Source: an uncultured Acetatifactor sp. | GTDB lineage: Bacteria > Bacillota > Clostridia > Lachnospirales > Lachnospiraceae | Length of the DNA: 64,000 nucleotides | Direction: 5' to 3' | Assembly (NCBI RefSeq): GCF_910585425.1 | Contig: NZ_CAJUCP010000009.1 | Span: forward strand, 1 to 64,000 | Shown here: piece after piece, positions 34,587 through 42,919 of the stretch | Position numbering within the stretch: position 1 is the stretch's first letter | How the letters are laid out: every line of letters starts with the position of its first letter | Notes under the pieces: model-generated | Seen by the model: only the letters and a program-made list of their open reading frames with translations | Database searches by the model: none | Told to the model about the DNA's origin: nothing | Translations under genes and position numbers: made by a program

Positions 34587-34956
34587 TGTACTTGATAGAT
34601 ACTTGTGCCTTTTTATGGTTCCTTGATGATAACCCTAATCTGGAGCAAGAGACGCTATCGGCAGGAGCAGAGACTTATACTTAAGCATTGCAACATTGTG
34701 GGAGATTGCGATAAAAAAGACGATTCACAAGCTGAATCTTGCGGAATCCGTTACAGATTTGGAAGAGATATGTAATGACTACGGAATCACGATTTTGCCA
34801 GTGAAGACCAGGTATCTTGAAATGATACAAAAACTCCCTTTGATTCATGGAGACCCATTTGACAGGCTGATTATGGCCACGGCTCTGGAAGAAAAGCTGC
34901 TGCTTATTACATGTGACTCCAATATAAGGAAATACGATATAGAACTGTTCTGGTGA
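34586..34956 (+). pseudogene. VapC-like PIN-domain toxin, frameshifted
   Basis: The frame from ATG 34586 encodes MYLIDTCAFLWFLDDNPNL and stops at TAA about 90 bases on. The continuation lies in another frame from about 34680: SIATLWEIAIKK, then NDYGITILPV, HGDPFDRLIMATAL and LITCDSNIRKY, which hold the later PIN acidic residues. About ten residues usually present between the two parts are missing too. A deletion or frameshift has inactivated the RNase toxin while the antitoxin remains whole. Confidence 0.88.
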
Positions 34957-34996
34957 AGCGGATATCCTGCGCAAAAGCGCGGGATATCCGCTTTTT
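34957..34996 (+). terminator. Terminator after the toxin-antitoxin pair
   Basis: Perfect 11-bp arms AGCGGATATCC (34957-34967) and GGATATCCGCT (34982-34992), followed by TTTTT. The 5' arm begins directly after the toxin stop. Confidence 0.88.
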
Positions 34997-35015
34997 CGTA
35001 AAGGCTTTTGTATAC

Positions 35016-36245
35016 CTACGAATCCTTCACGATGCCGTGGCTGGAAAAATACTCCAGCCAGATGACGTCATATTTGCCCAGGAGATGCACCTCGTCCCAG
35101 GTGTAGTCCGGGTTCAGGTTCCCGGTCTCGTCCGTCACCACCTCGTTGATGTCCAGGTAGAAGATGTTTTCCCCGTCAGCCAGGGCGGCGATGCGGTCGT
35201 TGCGCTCCTGGATGGCCGGGTTGTTGAAGATCGGGTCGGATTCCGATTTGCTCTGCTCCACGTACATGATGCCGCAGACGTAGAGGATGGCGTCCGGCTG
35301 CAGCTCCCGCAGATAATCCACGGCGGCCTCATAGGCTTCCATAAAGGAATCCACAGTGCCGGTGCCCATCTCGTTGATGCCGATTTCCAGATAGATTTTC
35401 CCGAAGGAGCGTTTCCGGAGGGCCTCTTCTATGGTAAGGGTCTGGCCGTCCACCTGGGCGGTCTTAGACTGGAACATGCTGTAGACGGTCATGCCGCCCT
35501 CGGCGTAGTAGGTCAGATTGTCCCAGCCGGAATAAAGCTCCACCCCGGTGACCCGGGAGTCGCCGATGAACAGGGCATCGTCAAAATACTCCCGGGGCAC
35601 TTCCGTGAAGGCATATTGCATTGGCTCTGCCTGGGCTGCGGCATCAGGGTTCTGCTCTGCGCCGGGGGTTGTGTCCGGAACCACGGAGCCCGCATCGTGG
35701 GAACTGCCTCCGGGCACAGCCGTGTCGGTGTGCTGAGGACTGCCTGGATTGCTGGCGGCATTGTTTCCTGAACCGGTGGGGGCTGAATCCTGCTGTGGGA
35801 CGGCAGTACCGGAGGGATTGGCTGAACCGGCAGCTCCTGCGCCCGGCTGTCCTCCGGAGCCGACTGCTTCCGGGCTCTGCTGGTTGCCAGAGCCGCCGGA
35901 ACCATTGGCCGAACCGGCAGCCCCTGCGTCCTGCTGCCTTCCGGAGACGCTGCCAGAGATAGCCGCTTCCCGCTGGCCCGCAAGGACATCGGGGATTTCC
36001 CCGGTATTGGACTGGCTGGAGGCAAGCAGGAGGGAATTATCCTGGGCATCTGCGCCCCCAGGCTCCCAGAACGAATCCCGATGGGCCAGGCCCTGCATCA
36101 GCACGGAGATGATGGGCTGTCCCCAGCCGTCCGTATCATATTTTTCAAAAGCGCCATGTGCGCTGACGGCGGCTGTAAGGCTGGCACACAGCATGCTGGC
36201 TGCCAGTGCGGATAACAACGGTGTGGTATGCTTTCGTGTCCTCAT
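35016..36245 (-). CDS. Secreted SGNH-type hydrolase with low-complexity linker
   Basis: Exported protein of about 409 residues. A basic start (MRTRKHTT) and hydrophobic signal lead to a Gly/Ser/Ala/Pro/Gln-rich linker (about 75-210), then an SGNH domain (about 220-405). Catalytic Ser is in ALFIGDSRVTG, the GxN block in EIGINEMGTG, and the Asp/His pair in TWDEVHLLGKYD. Paired with the MBOAT gene upstream, it probably takes part in acylation of a surface polymer. Start ATG 36245 has TAGGAG upstream; the frame beyond it runs into the 104-bp element and is unlikely to be coding. Confidence 0.82.
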   Translation of the reverse strand: MRTRKHTTPLLSALAASMLCASLTAAVSAHGAFEKYDTDGWGQPIISVLMQGLAHRDSFWEPGGADAQDNSLLLASSQSNTGEIPDVLAGQREAAISGSVSGRQQDAGAAGSANGSGGSGNQQSPEAVGSGGQPGAGAAGSANPSGTAVPQQDSAPTGSGNNAASNPGSPQHTDTAVPGGSSHDAGSVVPDTTPGAEQNPDAAAQAEPMQYAFTEVPREYFDDALFIGDSRVTGVELYSGWDNLTYYAEGGMTVYSMFQSKTAQVDGQTLTIEEALRKRSFGKIYLEIGINEMGTGTVDSFMEAYEAAVDYLRELQPDAILYVCGIMYVEQSKSESDPIFNNPAIQERNDRIAALADGENIFYLDINEVVTDETGNLNPDYTWDEVHLLGKYDVIWLEYFSSHGIVKDS

Positions 36246-36303
36246 ATGTCTACTCCTATGCCCGGTTCCAGGGCGCTGCTTCCAAATGTACTGCCATTTC
36301 ATC

Positions 36304-36407
36304 TTATACTGCATAACGCTGAATGCTGCCTAATGTAATCATGCGAATGAACCAGTCAGCGTTATGCAGTCCGGTTTCACGGCAAGTGAAATCGTTAAGC
36401 AGTATAA
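36304..36407 (-). repeat. 104-bp structured repeat element, copy B
   Basis: Read on the minus strand it is 98/104 identical to copy A at 17111-17214, with the same 9-bp ends. The 15-bp stem arms (plus-strand 36308-36322 and 36356-36370) sit at the same offsets. It lies 58 bases before the SGNH start and in the same orientation relative to that gene as copy A is to its gene. Confidence 0.9.
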
Positions 36408-36474
36408 ATACATAATCTCTCGAACTTCTTAAAGGCGCGGACGGTTACTCTTGTCAGGACTATATGTAGCTTCC

Positions 36475-37809
36475 TCAGAACCCCAGATACAGGAAAGGGT
36501 TATGCAATCCGGTGACGATCCGGTAGACGCATACCCAGAACAGGGCGAACAGCAGGACTTTTGCCGCCAGGGTGTTCCAGAACCGCTTCCAGACAGAATC
36601 CGCCAGGGGGCAGGACACTGCCAGCGCCGCCAGGAAGAAGCCCAGGTAATTCTTCCCGTGGATGATCCAGTCCCTCTGGTTCACCGCGATGCCGCCGCCC
36701 CGGAAGGGGAACAGCCGCGTAAAATAAATCCCCAGGCTCTCCAGATCCGTGACGGCAAAAATCACCCAGGTCAGCGGAATCAGGAACCATACGTACAGAT
36801 GCGCCAGCCACCGGTAGGCGTCCAGCAGCCTTCCCAGCCAGAGCTTCTCCATGACGATGAAGAACCCCAGCGCCAGCCCCCACAGGAGGAAATTCAGCGT
36901 CACTCCGTGCCAGATGCCCGTCACCAGCCATACGGCCAGCAGATTGCACACTGTCCGCAGCGTCCCCCGCCTGCTTCCCCCCAGGGGGATGTACAGGTAG
37001 TCCCGAAACCACCGTCCCAGCGACATATGCCATCTGCGGTAATACTCGCTGACGCTCAGAGAGCGGTAGGGATGGTCGAAATTCCGGGGGAGCCGGAAGC
37101 CCAGCATGCTGCCCAGTCCCACGGCCATCAGGCTGTACCCCTGGAAGTCGAACAGGAGCTGCACCGAGTATGCCGCGGCGCCCATCCAGGCCAGGGGCGT
37201 GGAGATGCTCTCGAAGCCCACGGTCCGGATGTCGTGCCAGAGGATGCCCAGGGTGTCCGCGATGATGACTTTGAAGGCAAGGCCTACAATCATTAACGAC
37301 AGGCCGTACTCCACGCCCTTGGCGGTGACCTTGCGCCTGCGCACCTGTTCGATGGTGTCATGGTACGCGGTGATGGGGCCGGACAGCAGCTTGGGGAACA
37401 TGGCCGCAAAGGCCCCCAGCTCCAGAAAACTCCTGGGAGGCAGCTCCGCCCGGCGGTACACGTCTATGGCCGCGGTCAGCAAAGTAAAGGTATAGAAGCT
37501 GATGCCCGGCGGAAGGGAGGGGGCCTTGTATTTAAAATAGCACAGGAGCCCCACATGGAACAGCACCGCCCCGAAAAGCCAGCCCTTGCGCCAGGCAGGG
37601 GACTTCCGGCAGTCCAGGATGCGGGTCAGCACATAGTTCACGGCCACGGAGCCCAGCAGAATCGCTGCGCCCGGGAGGCTGCAAAAGCCGCAGAAGATGA
37701 TGCTGCCTCCGAAGAGGACGGCATTGCGGTACTTTGCCGGGCACAGGAAATACACCAGCAGAAACGCGGGGAGGAAGCGGAATATGAAATTCAGATCGGA
37801 CAATCCCAC
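36475..37809 (-). CDS. MBOAT-family O-acyltransferase (AlgI/DltB-like)
   Basis: Polytopic membrane enzyme of 444 residues that moves acyl groups across the membrane to a surface polymer. About eleven helices. Family marks are the YRSLSVSEYYRRWHMSLGRWFRDYLYIPLGG block (around residue 260-300) and the invariant His in LVTGIWHGVTLNFLLWG. I chose GTG 37809, where AGGAGG lies upstream and the typical N-terminus LNFIFRFLPAFLLVYF begins; the frame extends further without a matching site. The SGNH gene follows at about 230 bases, separated by the 104-bp element. Confidence 0.9.
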   Translation of the reverse strand: MGLSDLNFIFRFLPAFLLVYFLCPAKYRNAVLFGGSIIFCGFCSLPGAAILLGSVAVNYVLTRILDCRKSPAWRKGWLFGAVLFHVGLLCYFKYKAPSLPPGISFYTFTLLTAAIDVYRRAELPPRSFLELGAFAAMFPKLLSGPITAYHDTIEQVRRRKVTAKGVEYGLSLMIVGLAFKVIIADTLGILWHDIRTVGFESISTPLAWMGAAAYSVQLLFDFQGYSLMAVGLGSMLGFRLPRNFDHPYRSLSVSEYYRRWHMSLGRWFRDYLYIPLGGSRRGTLRTVCNLLAVWLVTGIWHGVTLNFLLWGLALGFFIVMEKLWLGRLLDAYRWLAHLYVWFLIPLTWVIFAVTDLESLGIYFTRLFPFRGGGIAVNQRDWIIHGKNYLGFFLAALAVSCPLADSVWKRFWNTLAAKVLLFALFWVCVYRIVTGLHNPFLYLGF

Positions 37810-38033
37810 TGCGGCGCACCTCCTTACGCGGCCCGGCCGGATCTCCCGCCCCACAGGGACAGGATCCGGCCGGCCTATGGCAACGGTCATATTGGTCAGG
37901 ACTTTCGACAAATTCACTTCTTTTTTTCAATGGCTTCCCCTATAGCATACGGAAGTATTTCATCAAAAGCACATCATTTTTGCATCAAAGTTGCATATAA
38001 AAAATACTATATATTTGTGGTAAAAATGGCAGC

Positions 38034-38837
38034 CTAAGAGCTGGCGCTGTTATAACGCCGCAGCCCCCGCTTCCACGCGCAGACCGTCAACCCGGTAAAT
38101 GCCGCCGCCACGGCCAGGCCCTGCAGGGCCGCCTGCCACTTAAGCTCCCCCAGTATGCTCTGCACCGGCAGAGTGGCCATCAGGCCGTAGGGCAGGAGGA
38201 AGCAGAAGACGACCCGGTAGATGCCATAAAAGGCAATGCCCGGCAGCTTCATGCACAGCTCCAGCGCCGTGTCCTCCAACTGCTCCAGCCTTGCATTGGT
38301 CACCAGGTAGAAGCAGACGCTCCGGATCAGCACCATCATGTCATAATGCAGCAGAATCATGACGGCCAGCCAGCCCAGATAGAGCAGGACGTCCTCCGCA
38401 TGGGGCACGATCCCCGCCCTGCGCGCGCCGTATCCGATGATGCACAGGCTCATGGCGATCAGGGGCAGGGAGCCCGGGTTGATCTGCTCAAAGGTAAGCC
38501 GCAACAGCGGGCTCACGGGCTTTGTCAGATACAGATCCAGCTCTCCGTTCCTGATTTTGTCCGGGACCTGCCGGATGCCGAAAAAGTAGAACGCCATGCC
38601 CACCGCATTGATCAGGGAGAAGGTTCCGATGAACAGGATCATCTCCCCCTCCCCCCAGGCGCCGATCCGGTCCACATTGGAATACACCGCCCCGAACACC
38701 ATGAGCTGCACGGCGAACAGGCTCCCGTCCACGAAAAACGGCCCGAAGAACCCCAGCCGGAACAGCATCAGATGCTGGAAACGGATGCGGAACAGCTCCC
38801 GCAGCACTCTGAAATTTTTTTTCATCCTTTTTCTCAT
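38034..38837 (-). CDS. ABC-2 permease B of a multidrug-type exporter
   Basis: Membrane protein of 267 residues with six helices, of the type that pairs with daunorubicin-resistance-like ATPases. Includes GIRQVPDKIRNGELDLYLTKP (the conserved amphipathic elbow) and a C-terminal RVVFCFLLPYGLMATLP. ATG 38837 overlaps the stop of permease A (ATGA), with a GGGGTGGGG site. Last gene of a three-gene exporter operon read right to left. Its damaged homologue lies at 19918-20256. Confidence 0.85.
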   Translation of the reverse strand: MRKRMKKNFRVLRELFRIRFQHLMLFRLGFFGPFFVDGSLFAVQLMVFGAVYSNVDRIGAWGEGEMILFIGTFSLINAVGMAFYFFGIRQVPDKIRNGELDLYLTKPVSPLLRLTFEQINPGSLPLIAMSLCIIGYGARRAGIVPHAEDVLLYLGWLAVMILLHYDMMVLIRSVCFYLVTNARLEQLEDTALELCMKLPGIAFYGIYRVVFCFLLPYGLMATLPVQSILGELKWQAALQGLAVAAAFTGLTVCAWKRGLRRYNSASS

Positions 38838-39652
38838 ATCCCCACCCCGTCGTATCTCTTTCTGTATTTTTTCCAGGTAATCCCGATGACAAGCTGCAGG
38901 GCCCCGCACCAGGCCGCCAGGATCAACAGGCCGGGCGCAGCCTCCTCCCTGCACTGCCCTGTGAGCAGCATGGAGGGAAGATAGGTCACATAGTAGAAGG
39001 GCAGGCAGCGCATCAGCTTTACCACGGTCTCCGGGAACAGCGCCAGAGGCACGATCGTCCCGGTGACCAGGGCCACCAGATTGTTCTTTATCATCAGGAA
39101 AGTGCTGATTTCCTGATACTTTAACGTCAATATCCCCAGATAGAAATTTAACTGCACCATGAACAGAAGCCCCAGCAGGACCATCAGCGCCGCGCAGGCC
39201 ATGACAAGCGGCTCCCCGGTGAACGCGAACCGGATCCGGAACAGGAAGACCCAGACCGCCGCGGCCAGGAAGTCAAAGGCCAGATAGAAGGCCACCACCC
39301 CTGCCTCCATGGCGATGAAGTATCCCTGTATGTTCATGGGCAGCACCATATATTTCGAAAAGGTGCCGTTTCGGATGCGCGCGGAGATCTCTCCGCTGAT
39401 GCCGCCGGACAGCTCCAGCTGGGACAGGAAGGAGCTGATGATGTAATAGGACAGCATGCCGTGGAAGGTGAACCCGGCCACCGCATCCCTCTGCTGGAAG
39501 ATGATGCCCCAGAGCAGGTAGGCGAAGAGGATCTTCGATATGGTGAACAGCATGTTGAAGACCACATCCGCCCGCCAGGCGAGCTGGGCCTTCAGGTTCA
39601 CTGCCGCGGCTTCCCGGTATTTCCTGTATCCGGAAATGAATTCGGCTCTCAT
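38834..39652 (-). CDS. ABC-2 permease A of a multidrug-type exporter
   Basis: Membrane protein of 272 residues with six helices; the elbow segment reads GEISARIRNGTFSKYMVLP. ATG 39652 overlaps the ATPase stop (ATGA) and follows GGGGGTGG. Homologous to the truncated gene at 19415-19924, which gives a measure of what that locus has lost. It forms the channel with permease B. Confidence 0.85.
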   Translation of the reverse strand: MRAEFISGYRKYREAAAVNLKAQLAWRADVVFNMLFTISKILFAYLLWGIIFQQRDAVAGFTFHGMLSYYIISSFLSQLELSGGISGEISARIRNGTFSKYMVLPMNIQGYFIAMEAGVVAFYLAFDFLAAAVWVFLFRIRFAFTGEPLVMACAALMVLLGLLFMVQLNFYLGILTLKYQEISTFLMIKNNLVALVTGTIVPLALFPETVVKLMRCLPFYYVTYLPSMLLTGQCREEAAPGLLILAAWCGALQLVIGITWKKYRKRYDGVGI

Positions 39653-40698
39653 AATGCCACCCCCTTCGCGCCCTCCTGATAGATCCGCTCCACCACAGTC
39701 CCGATTTCGTCCTCCTCCACCGAGATGTCCGTGGGGCCCCAGGGCATGATGGCCGCCAGGGCCGCGCCGGCTTCCTCCTTGGGCACCAGGACCGTCAGCT
39801 TGTGGGGCGTCCGCTCCAACACCTCCCAACAGGGGAGCTGGCGGGAGGATTGCCATCCGTCCTGTTCCGGCAGGGGAGCGGGTTTTTCCGCGGCCGGGCT
39901 CTGGGCCGGAGGGAGCTCCTGAGAGAAGGTCACCGTGATTTTCTTGTTCTTCTGATATCTGGCGAACAGCGCATCCGTCCTGCCGTCATAGACCTTGCAG
40001 CCGTGATGGATGACTACAGAGCGGTCGCATAGCGTGGCGATGTCTTCCATGTAATGGGAGGTGAGGATGATGGAGGTCCCCCTCTCTCGGTTCACCTGTT
40101 TCAGGAACCTGCGGATCTGGTTGGAGGCGATGGCGTCCAGGCCGATGGAGGGCTCGTCCAGGAAGAGGATCCTGGGATTGTGCAGCAGCACCACCATCAG
40201 CTCCATCTTCATCCGCTCCCCCAGGGAAAGGGTGCGCACCTGCATGTCCATCAGCTCCCGGACATGGAACAGTTCCGTGAAATAGGCCCTGGTCTCCCGG
40301 AACTGCTTTTCGTCCAGCTCGTAGATTTCCTTGAACAGGCGCAGGGTGTCGTTTGCGGTGAGCTCAAAAAAGAGCTGGCTCTTCTGGCCCATGACCACGG
40401 CATACTGGCGTTTGAACTCGTTCTTCAGGTCATTGGGGTAGAAGCCCATGACATGGATCCGCCCGGAGGTGGGCGCGATGATGCCGGTGAGCATCTTCGT
40501 CAGGGTGGTCTTCCCGGCGCCGTTCGGCCCGATCAGCCCGATGAACTCCCCCTCCTGCAGGGTAAAGTCGAAATCCCGGACGGCGGCCTTCTCCTCGTAT
40601 TCCCGCTTCCAGAGGCTTTTGACGCTGCCGGAAAGCCCCTCCGGCTTTTTGAACCTGCGGTAGGTCTTTGTGAGTTTTTCTGTTTCGATGATATTCAT
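39649..40698 (-). CDS. ABC ATPase of a multidrug-type exporter
   Basis: ATPase of 349 residues: Walker A GPNGAGKT (about residue 60), signature LSLGERMKMELM (about 158), Walker B LFLDEPSIGLD (about 180), His switch in LTSHYMED, plus a C-terminal extension of about 100 residues typical of the drug-exporter group. AGGAGAA lies before ATG 40698. The roughly 400-base leader upstream holds two possible promoters, a short leader ORF and a strong terminator hairpin, so expression is probably controlled by attenuation. Confidence 0.9.
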   Translation of the reverse strand: MNIIETEKLTKTYRRFKKPEGLSGSVKSLWKREYEEKAAVRDFDFTLQEGEFIGLIGPNGAGKTTLTKMLTGIIAPTSGRIHVMGFYPNDLKNEFKRQYAVVMGQKSQLFFELTANDTLRLFKEIYELDEKQFRETRAYFTELFHVRELMDMQVRTLSLGERMKMELMVVLLHNPRILFLDEPSIGLDAIASNQIRRFLKQVNRERGTSIILTSHYMEDIATLCDRSVVIHHGCKVYDGRTDALFARYQKNKKITVTFSQELPPAQSPAAEKPAPLPEQDGWQSSRQLPCWEVLERTPHKLTVLVPKEEAGAALAAIMPWGPTDISVEEDEIGTVVERIYQEGAKGVAL

Positions 40699-40751
40699 GT
40701 TCCATTCTCCTCATTTTCATATGCGGGGCTCCCGCCCCTGTTTTTATGCAC

Positions 40752-40812
40752 AAAAAAGCCGGCCACGGCTGGTTCTGCCCTGCGCAAAAGGCATTGTACT
40801 TCCGTGACCGGC
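40752..40812 (-). terminator. Leader terminator (attenuator) before the exporter operon
   Basis: On the minus strand 11-bp arms (40802-40812 and 40758-40768, one G-U pair) enclose a 33-base loop and are followed by a T run (plus-strand A, 40752-40757). It lies between the promoters and the ATPase start, so transcripts must read through it to express the exporter. Confidence 0.8.
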
Positions 40813-40921
40813 GGGTATGGGGAGACAGGGACTGCTGTCATGGACCGCGCATCCTGCGCGGCGGCTCACGGAACCAAAAAAGCACAGCCCGATACGGCCA
40901 TGCCCTCCATCTGCAGTCCGG

Positions 40922-40951
40922 ATTATTTCCCGAAAAAGAAGTATATGTCAA
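40922..40951 (-). promoter_or_regulatory. Second possible promoter of the exporter leader
   Basis: TTGACA (40946-40951), an 18-base spacer and AATAAT (40922-40927) on the minus strand. The -35 is part of a 10-bp inverted repeat with 41050-41059. Confidence 0.5.
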
Positions 40952-41019
40952 GCATCTGCGGGGCAGACAAAAAGGCGCAGCTATCCCCTAAAAAGCGTAT
41001 AGCCGACCTTTCCGCATGT

Positions 41020-41058
41020 TCAGTTGCGGAGTACCTCCACATCCACCAAGCTTGACAT
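41020..41058 (-). CDS. Putative 12-residue leader peptide
   Basis: Reads MSSLVDVEVLRN and stop. AAGGAAGG lies 6 bases before the ATG, and promoter P1 about 35 bases upstream. Position between promoter and terminator fits a ribosome-mediated attenuator such as those before drug-exporter genes. Because the start lies within a 10-bp inverted repeat (40944-40953 with 41050-41059), the ORF might instead be part of a small inserted element. Nothing else of note fills 40699-41138. Confidence 0.45.
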   Translation of the reverse strand: MSSLVDVEVLRN

Positions 41059-41091
41059 ACAATTCCTTCCTTTCTTTGTTTTTATAAGAAA

Positions 41092-41120
41092 AGTATAATC
41101 CGCCGGAGCCGGGCTGTCAA
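41092..41120 (-). promoter_or_regulatory. Sigma-A promoter P1 of the exporter operon
   Basis: TTGACA (41115-41120), a 17-base spacer and TATACT (41092-41097) on the minus strand. It ends 18 bases from the insertion sequence, which has not disrupted it. Confidence 0.8.
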
Positions 41121-41138
41121 GGGATATCTGCTTTTTGC

Positions 41139-42655
41139 CAGGTTAAACTTATAAACTGTTATGCAACGCAGCACCATCTAAGGTGCCGCGTAAAAATATA
41201 AAGATATGCTCTATTTTATGGGAGATTTCCCTTTCGATTCCAGTGCTTTGCTTATGCTGTCCATATCCAGCATGGACAGCATCTTTTCTATCTCGTTTTC
41301 ATAATCCAGGGACAGTTCATACCGGATCCGTTTCATGCTTAACTTATAGCTTTCTTTTACTAACCCTAAGATAGCCAGGGCTATCTTCTTCATGATCTGC
41401 AGGTTTTTTGCGCCTGTCTTCCCCATGCTTGTGTTCTTGTCATCGCAGAAAGTGAAATCAAGATGCCAGTGCAGCTTGGCCTCCACTCCCCAATGGCCTC
41501 TCGCTGCACGTTCGAATTCATCCGCATCCTCCCCGATGCTGCATATGTAATATCGGTATTCCTCTTCCTTTGTCCCGTCCGTTTTCTTCAGGACCTTATG
41601 CACCATCCCGAAGCTCCTGAGCTTCTTCCACTTTTCCCTCTCGCTGTACCATCCTGTATCCTCTGTAATGTAGTATTCCCGAACTGCGCTCCCGCCATGC
41701 TCCGGTTCCACTGTCCTTTTGTAACAGCCTTCTTTCCCTTTCAGTCTCTCCAGTACGCCCTCTTCAAAATAGGACCTCACTTCCTCATGGAAGAGCTGCT
41801 GGTTCCCTTTCAGTGCAAGAACATAGTCCCCTTTCCTGGAGACGATTGCCGCGACAGTCTCTTTCTGGCAGTTCATGGCGTCTGCCGTCACTATCGTGTC
41901 CCGCAGGTCCATAAGACGCAGCAGTTCCTGTGCTGCCGGTATCTCATTCGTCTTCTCTTCGATGAATTTCTGTGCCAGGCATATCCCGTAGTCATTTGAA
42001 TATACATTCAGGGTCTGCAGGGCCCTCACTTCCACATGTTCCCCTGACTTCCTCTTAGATCCTCTGCTTTCTTTCCCGTCCACAGATACTATGCTCTTTT
42101 TATGGATACAGTCCTGTTTCCCTGACAGTGACACGATGTTCTCTATCATATGGAGCAGCATCTGTACCGTGACCTGATAGAAGTGTTCTGTATTGATGTT
42201 TCCCATCACCACACGGTAAGTATCATCTGTCGGGATCCCGAATGGCAGCTCCAGATATCTGCGCAACCATTTCTCTTTCCTTTTGGCAAAGCTTTCTATC
42301 TCTCCCCATTCGTCTGCATTTCCAAGGACTGCGAAGAAGACGATCATGATGATGTCGCCTAAAAGGTGCTTCGTATAAGAAGGATGCCTGTAATCCGGCA
42401 CCATGTCCGCACACTTCTTGATATCCTGTATCAGGGAATCATTCAGTTCTATTGTGTCAGGTGAAATGCCATTTTCTTCAAATATATTTTGTAACGCTTC
42501 CAGACGGGTTGACTTCTTTGCCATATCTGCTCCTTTTCATTTGTTATAAATATTCTAAAACGAGTATATCAGATATGGCCGAAAAAAAGAATACGATACC
42601 TTATTCTTTTTTCGGATGGTATTTAACATTTTTGTAACTTTGTAAGTTTATCCTG
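41139..42655 (-). mobile_element. ISAs1-family insertion sequence, 1517 bp
   Basis: Terminal inverted repeats CAGGTTAAACTTATAAA (41139-41155) and, reversed from 42655, CAGGATAAACTTACAAA, match at 15 of 17 positions. The element is flanked by the 9-bp direct repeat GCTTTTTGC at 41130-41138 and 42656-42664, the size expected of this family. One intact transposase gene occupies most of it. A complete target duplication suggests a fairly recent insertion. Confidence 0.93.
41211..42524 (-). CDS. ISAs1-family transposase
   Basis: DDE transposase of 437 residues. Recognisable family parts: HLLGDIIMIVFFAVLGNADEWGEIESF (N-terminal), VSVDGKESRGSKRK with the first catalytic Asp (about residue 147), TADAMNCQKE with the second, ALKGNQQLFHEEV, and ARGHWGVEAKLHWHLDFTFCDD near the C-terminus with the catalytic Glu. 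The frame is uninterrupted. It excises and inserts the surrounding element. Confidence 0.95.
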   Translation of the reverse strand: MAKKSTRLEALQNIFEENGISPDTIELNDSLIQDIKKCADMVPDYRHPSYTKHLLGDIIMIVFFAVLGNADEWGEIESFAKRKEKWLRRYLELPFGIPTDDTYRVVMGNINTEHFYQVTVQMLLHMIENIVSLSGKQDCIHKKSIVSVDGKESRGSKRKSGEHVEVRALQTLNVYSNDYGICLAQKFIEEKTNEIPAAQELLRLMDLRDTIVTADAMNCQKETVAAIVSRKGDYVLALKGNQQLFHEEVRSYFEEGVLERLKGKEGCYKRTVEPEHGGSAVREYYITEDTGWYSEREKWKKLRSFGMVHKVLKKTDGTKEEEYRYYICSIGEDADEFERAARGHWGVEAKLHWHLDFTFCDDKNTSMGKTGAKNLQIMKKIALAILGLVKESYKLSMKRIRYELSLDYENEIEKMLSMLDMDSISKALESKGKSPIK

Positions 42656-42705
42656 GCTTTTTGCCGGATTCTTCCAAAGCTGTGTGCCAAGCGGCCAAGG
42701 CCAAT

Positions 42706-42809
42706 TTATACTGCACACCGGTTAAATTTGCAGTGCAACCCGACTGCAGACCGCCAGCCAGGTACTTTCCCGGAGATGCCACTGTAAATCCTGGCGGTCT
42801 GCAGTATAA
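42706..42809 (+). repeat. 104-bp structured repeat element, copy C (divergent stem)
   Basis: Same 9-bp ends TTATACTGC (42706-42714) and GCAGTATAA (42801-42809) and same total length as copies A and B. The 15-bp stem arms (42743-42757 and 42791-42805) are at identical offsets, yet beyond the shared ACTGCA the stem sequence is unrelated to A/B and still pairs perfectly. Loop and first hairpin differ too. Confidence 0.85.
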
Positions 42810-42828
42810 AACAGGGCATCAGAAACAC

Positions 42829-42858
42829 TTGACACATGCTTTCAGAACGGGATATGAT
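42829..42858 (+). promoter_or_regulatory. Sigma-A promoter of the membrane glycosyltransferase gene
   Basis: TTGACA (42829-42834), an 18-base spacer and TATGAT (42853-42858), 20 bases after element C and about 60 bases before the start codon. Confidence 0.75.
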
Positions 42859-42919
42859 AGAACCATATTTTTCATACAGATACTTGGAATTTCCAGGAGA
42901 GACAGGGGAGGGGCGGGCA

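Noticed and set aside
36246..36314. Longer N-terminus for the SGNH protein
   Set aside because: The extra codons come from the end of the 104-bp element and would put 23 residues before a complete signal peptide with its own ribosome site.
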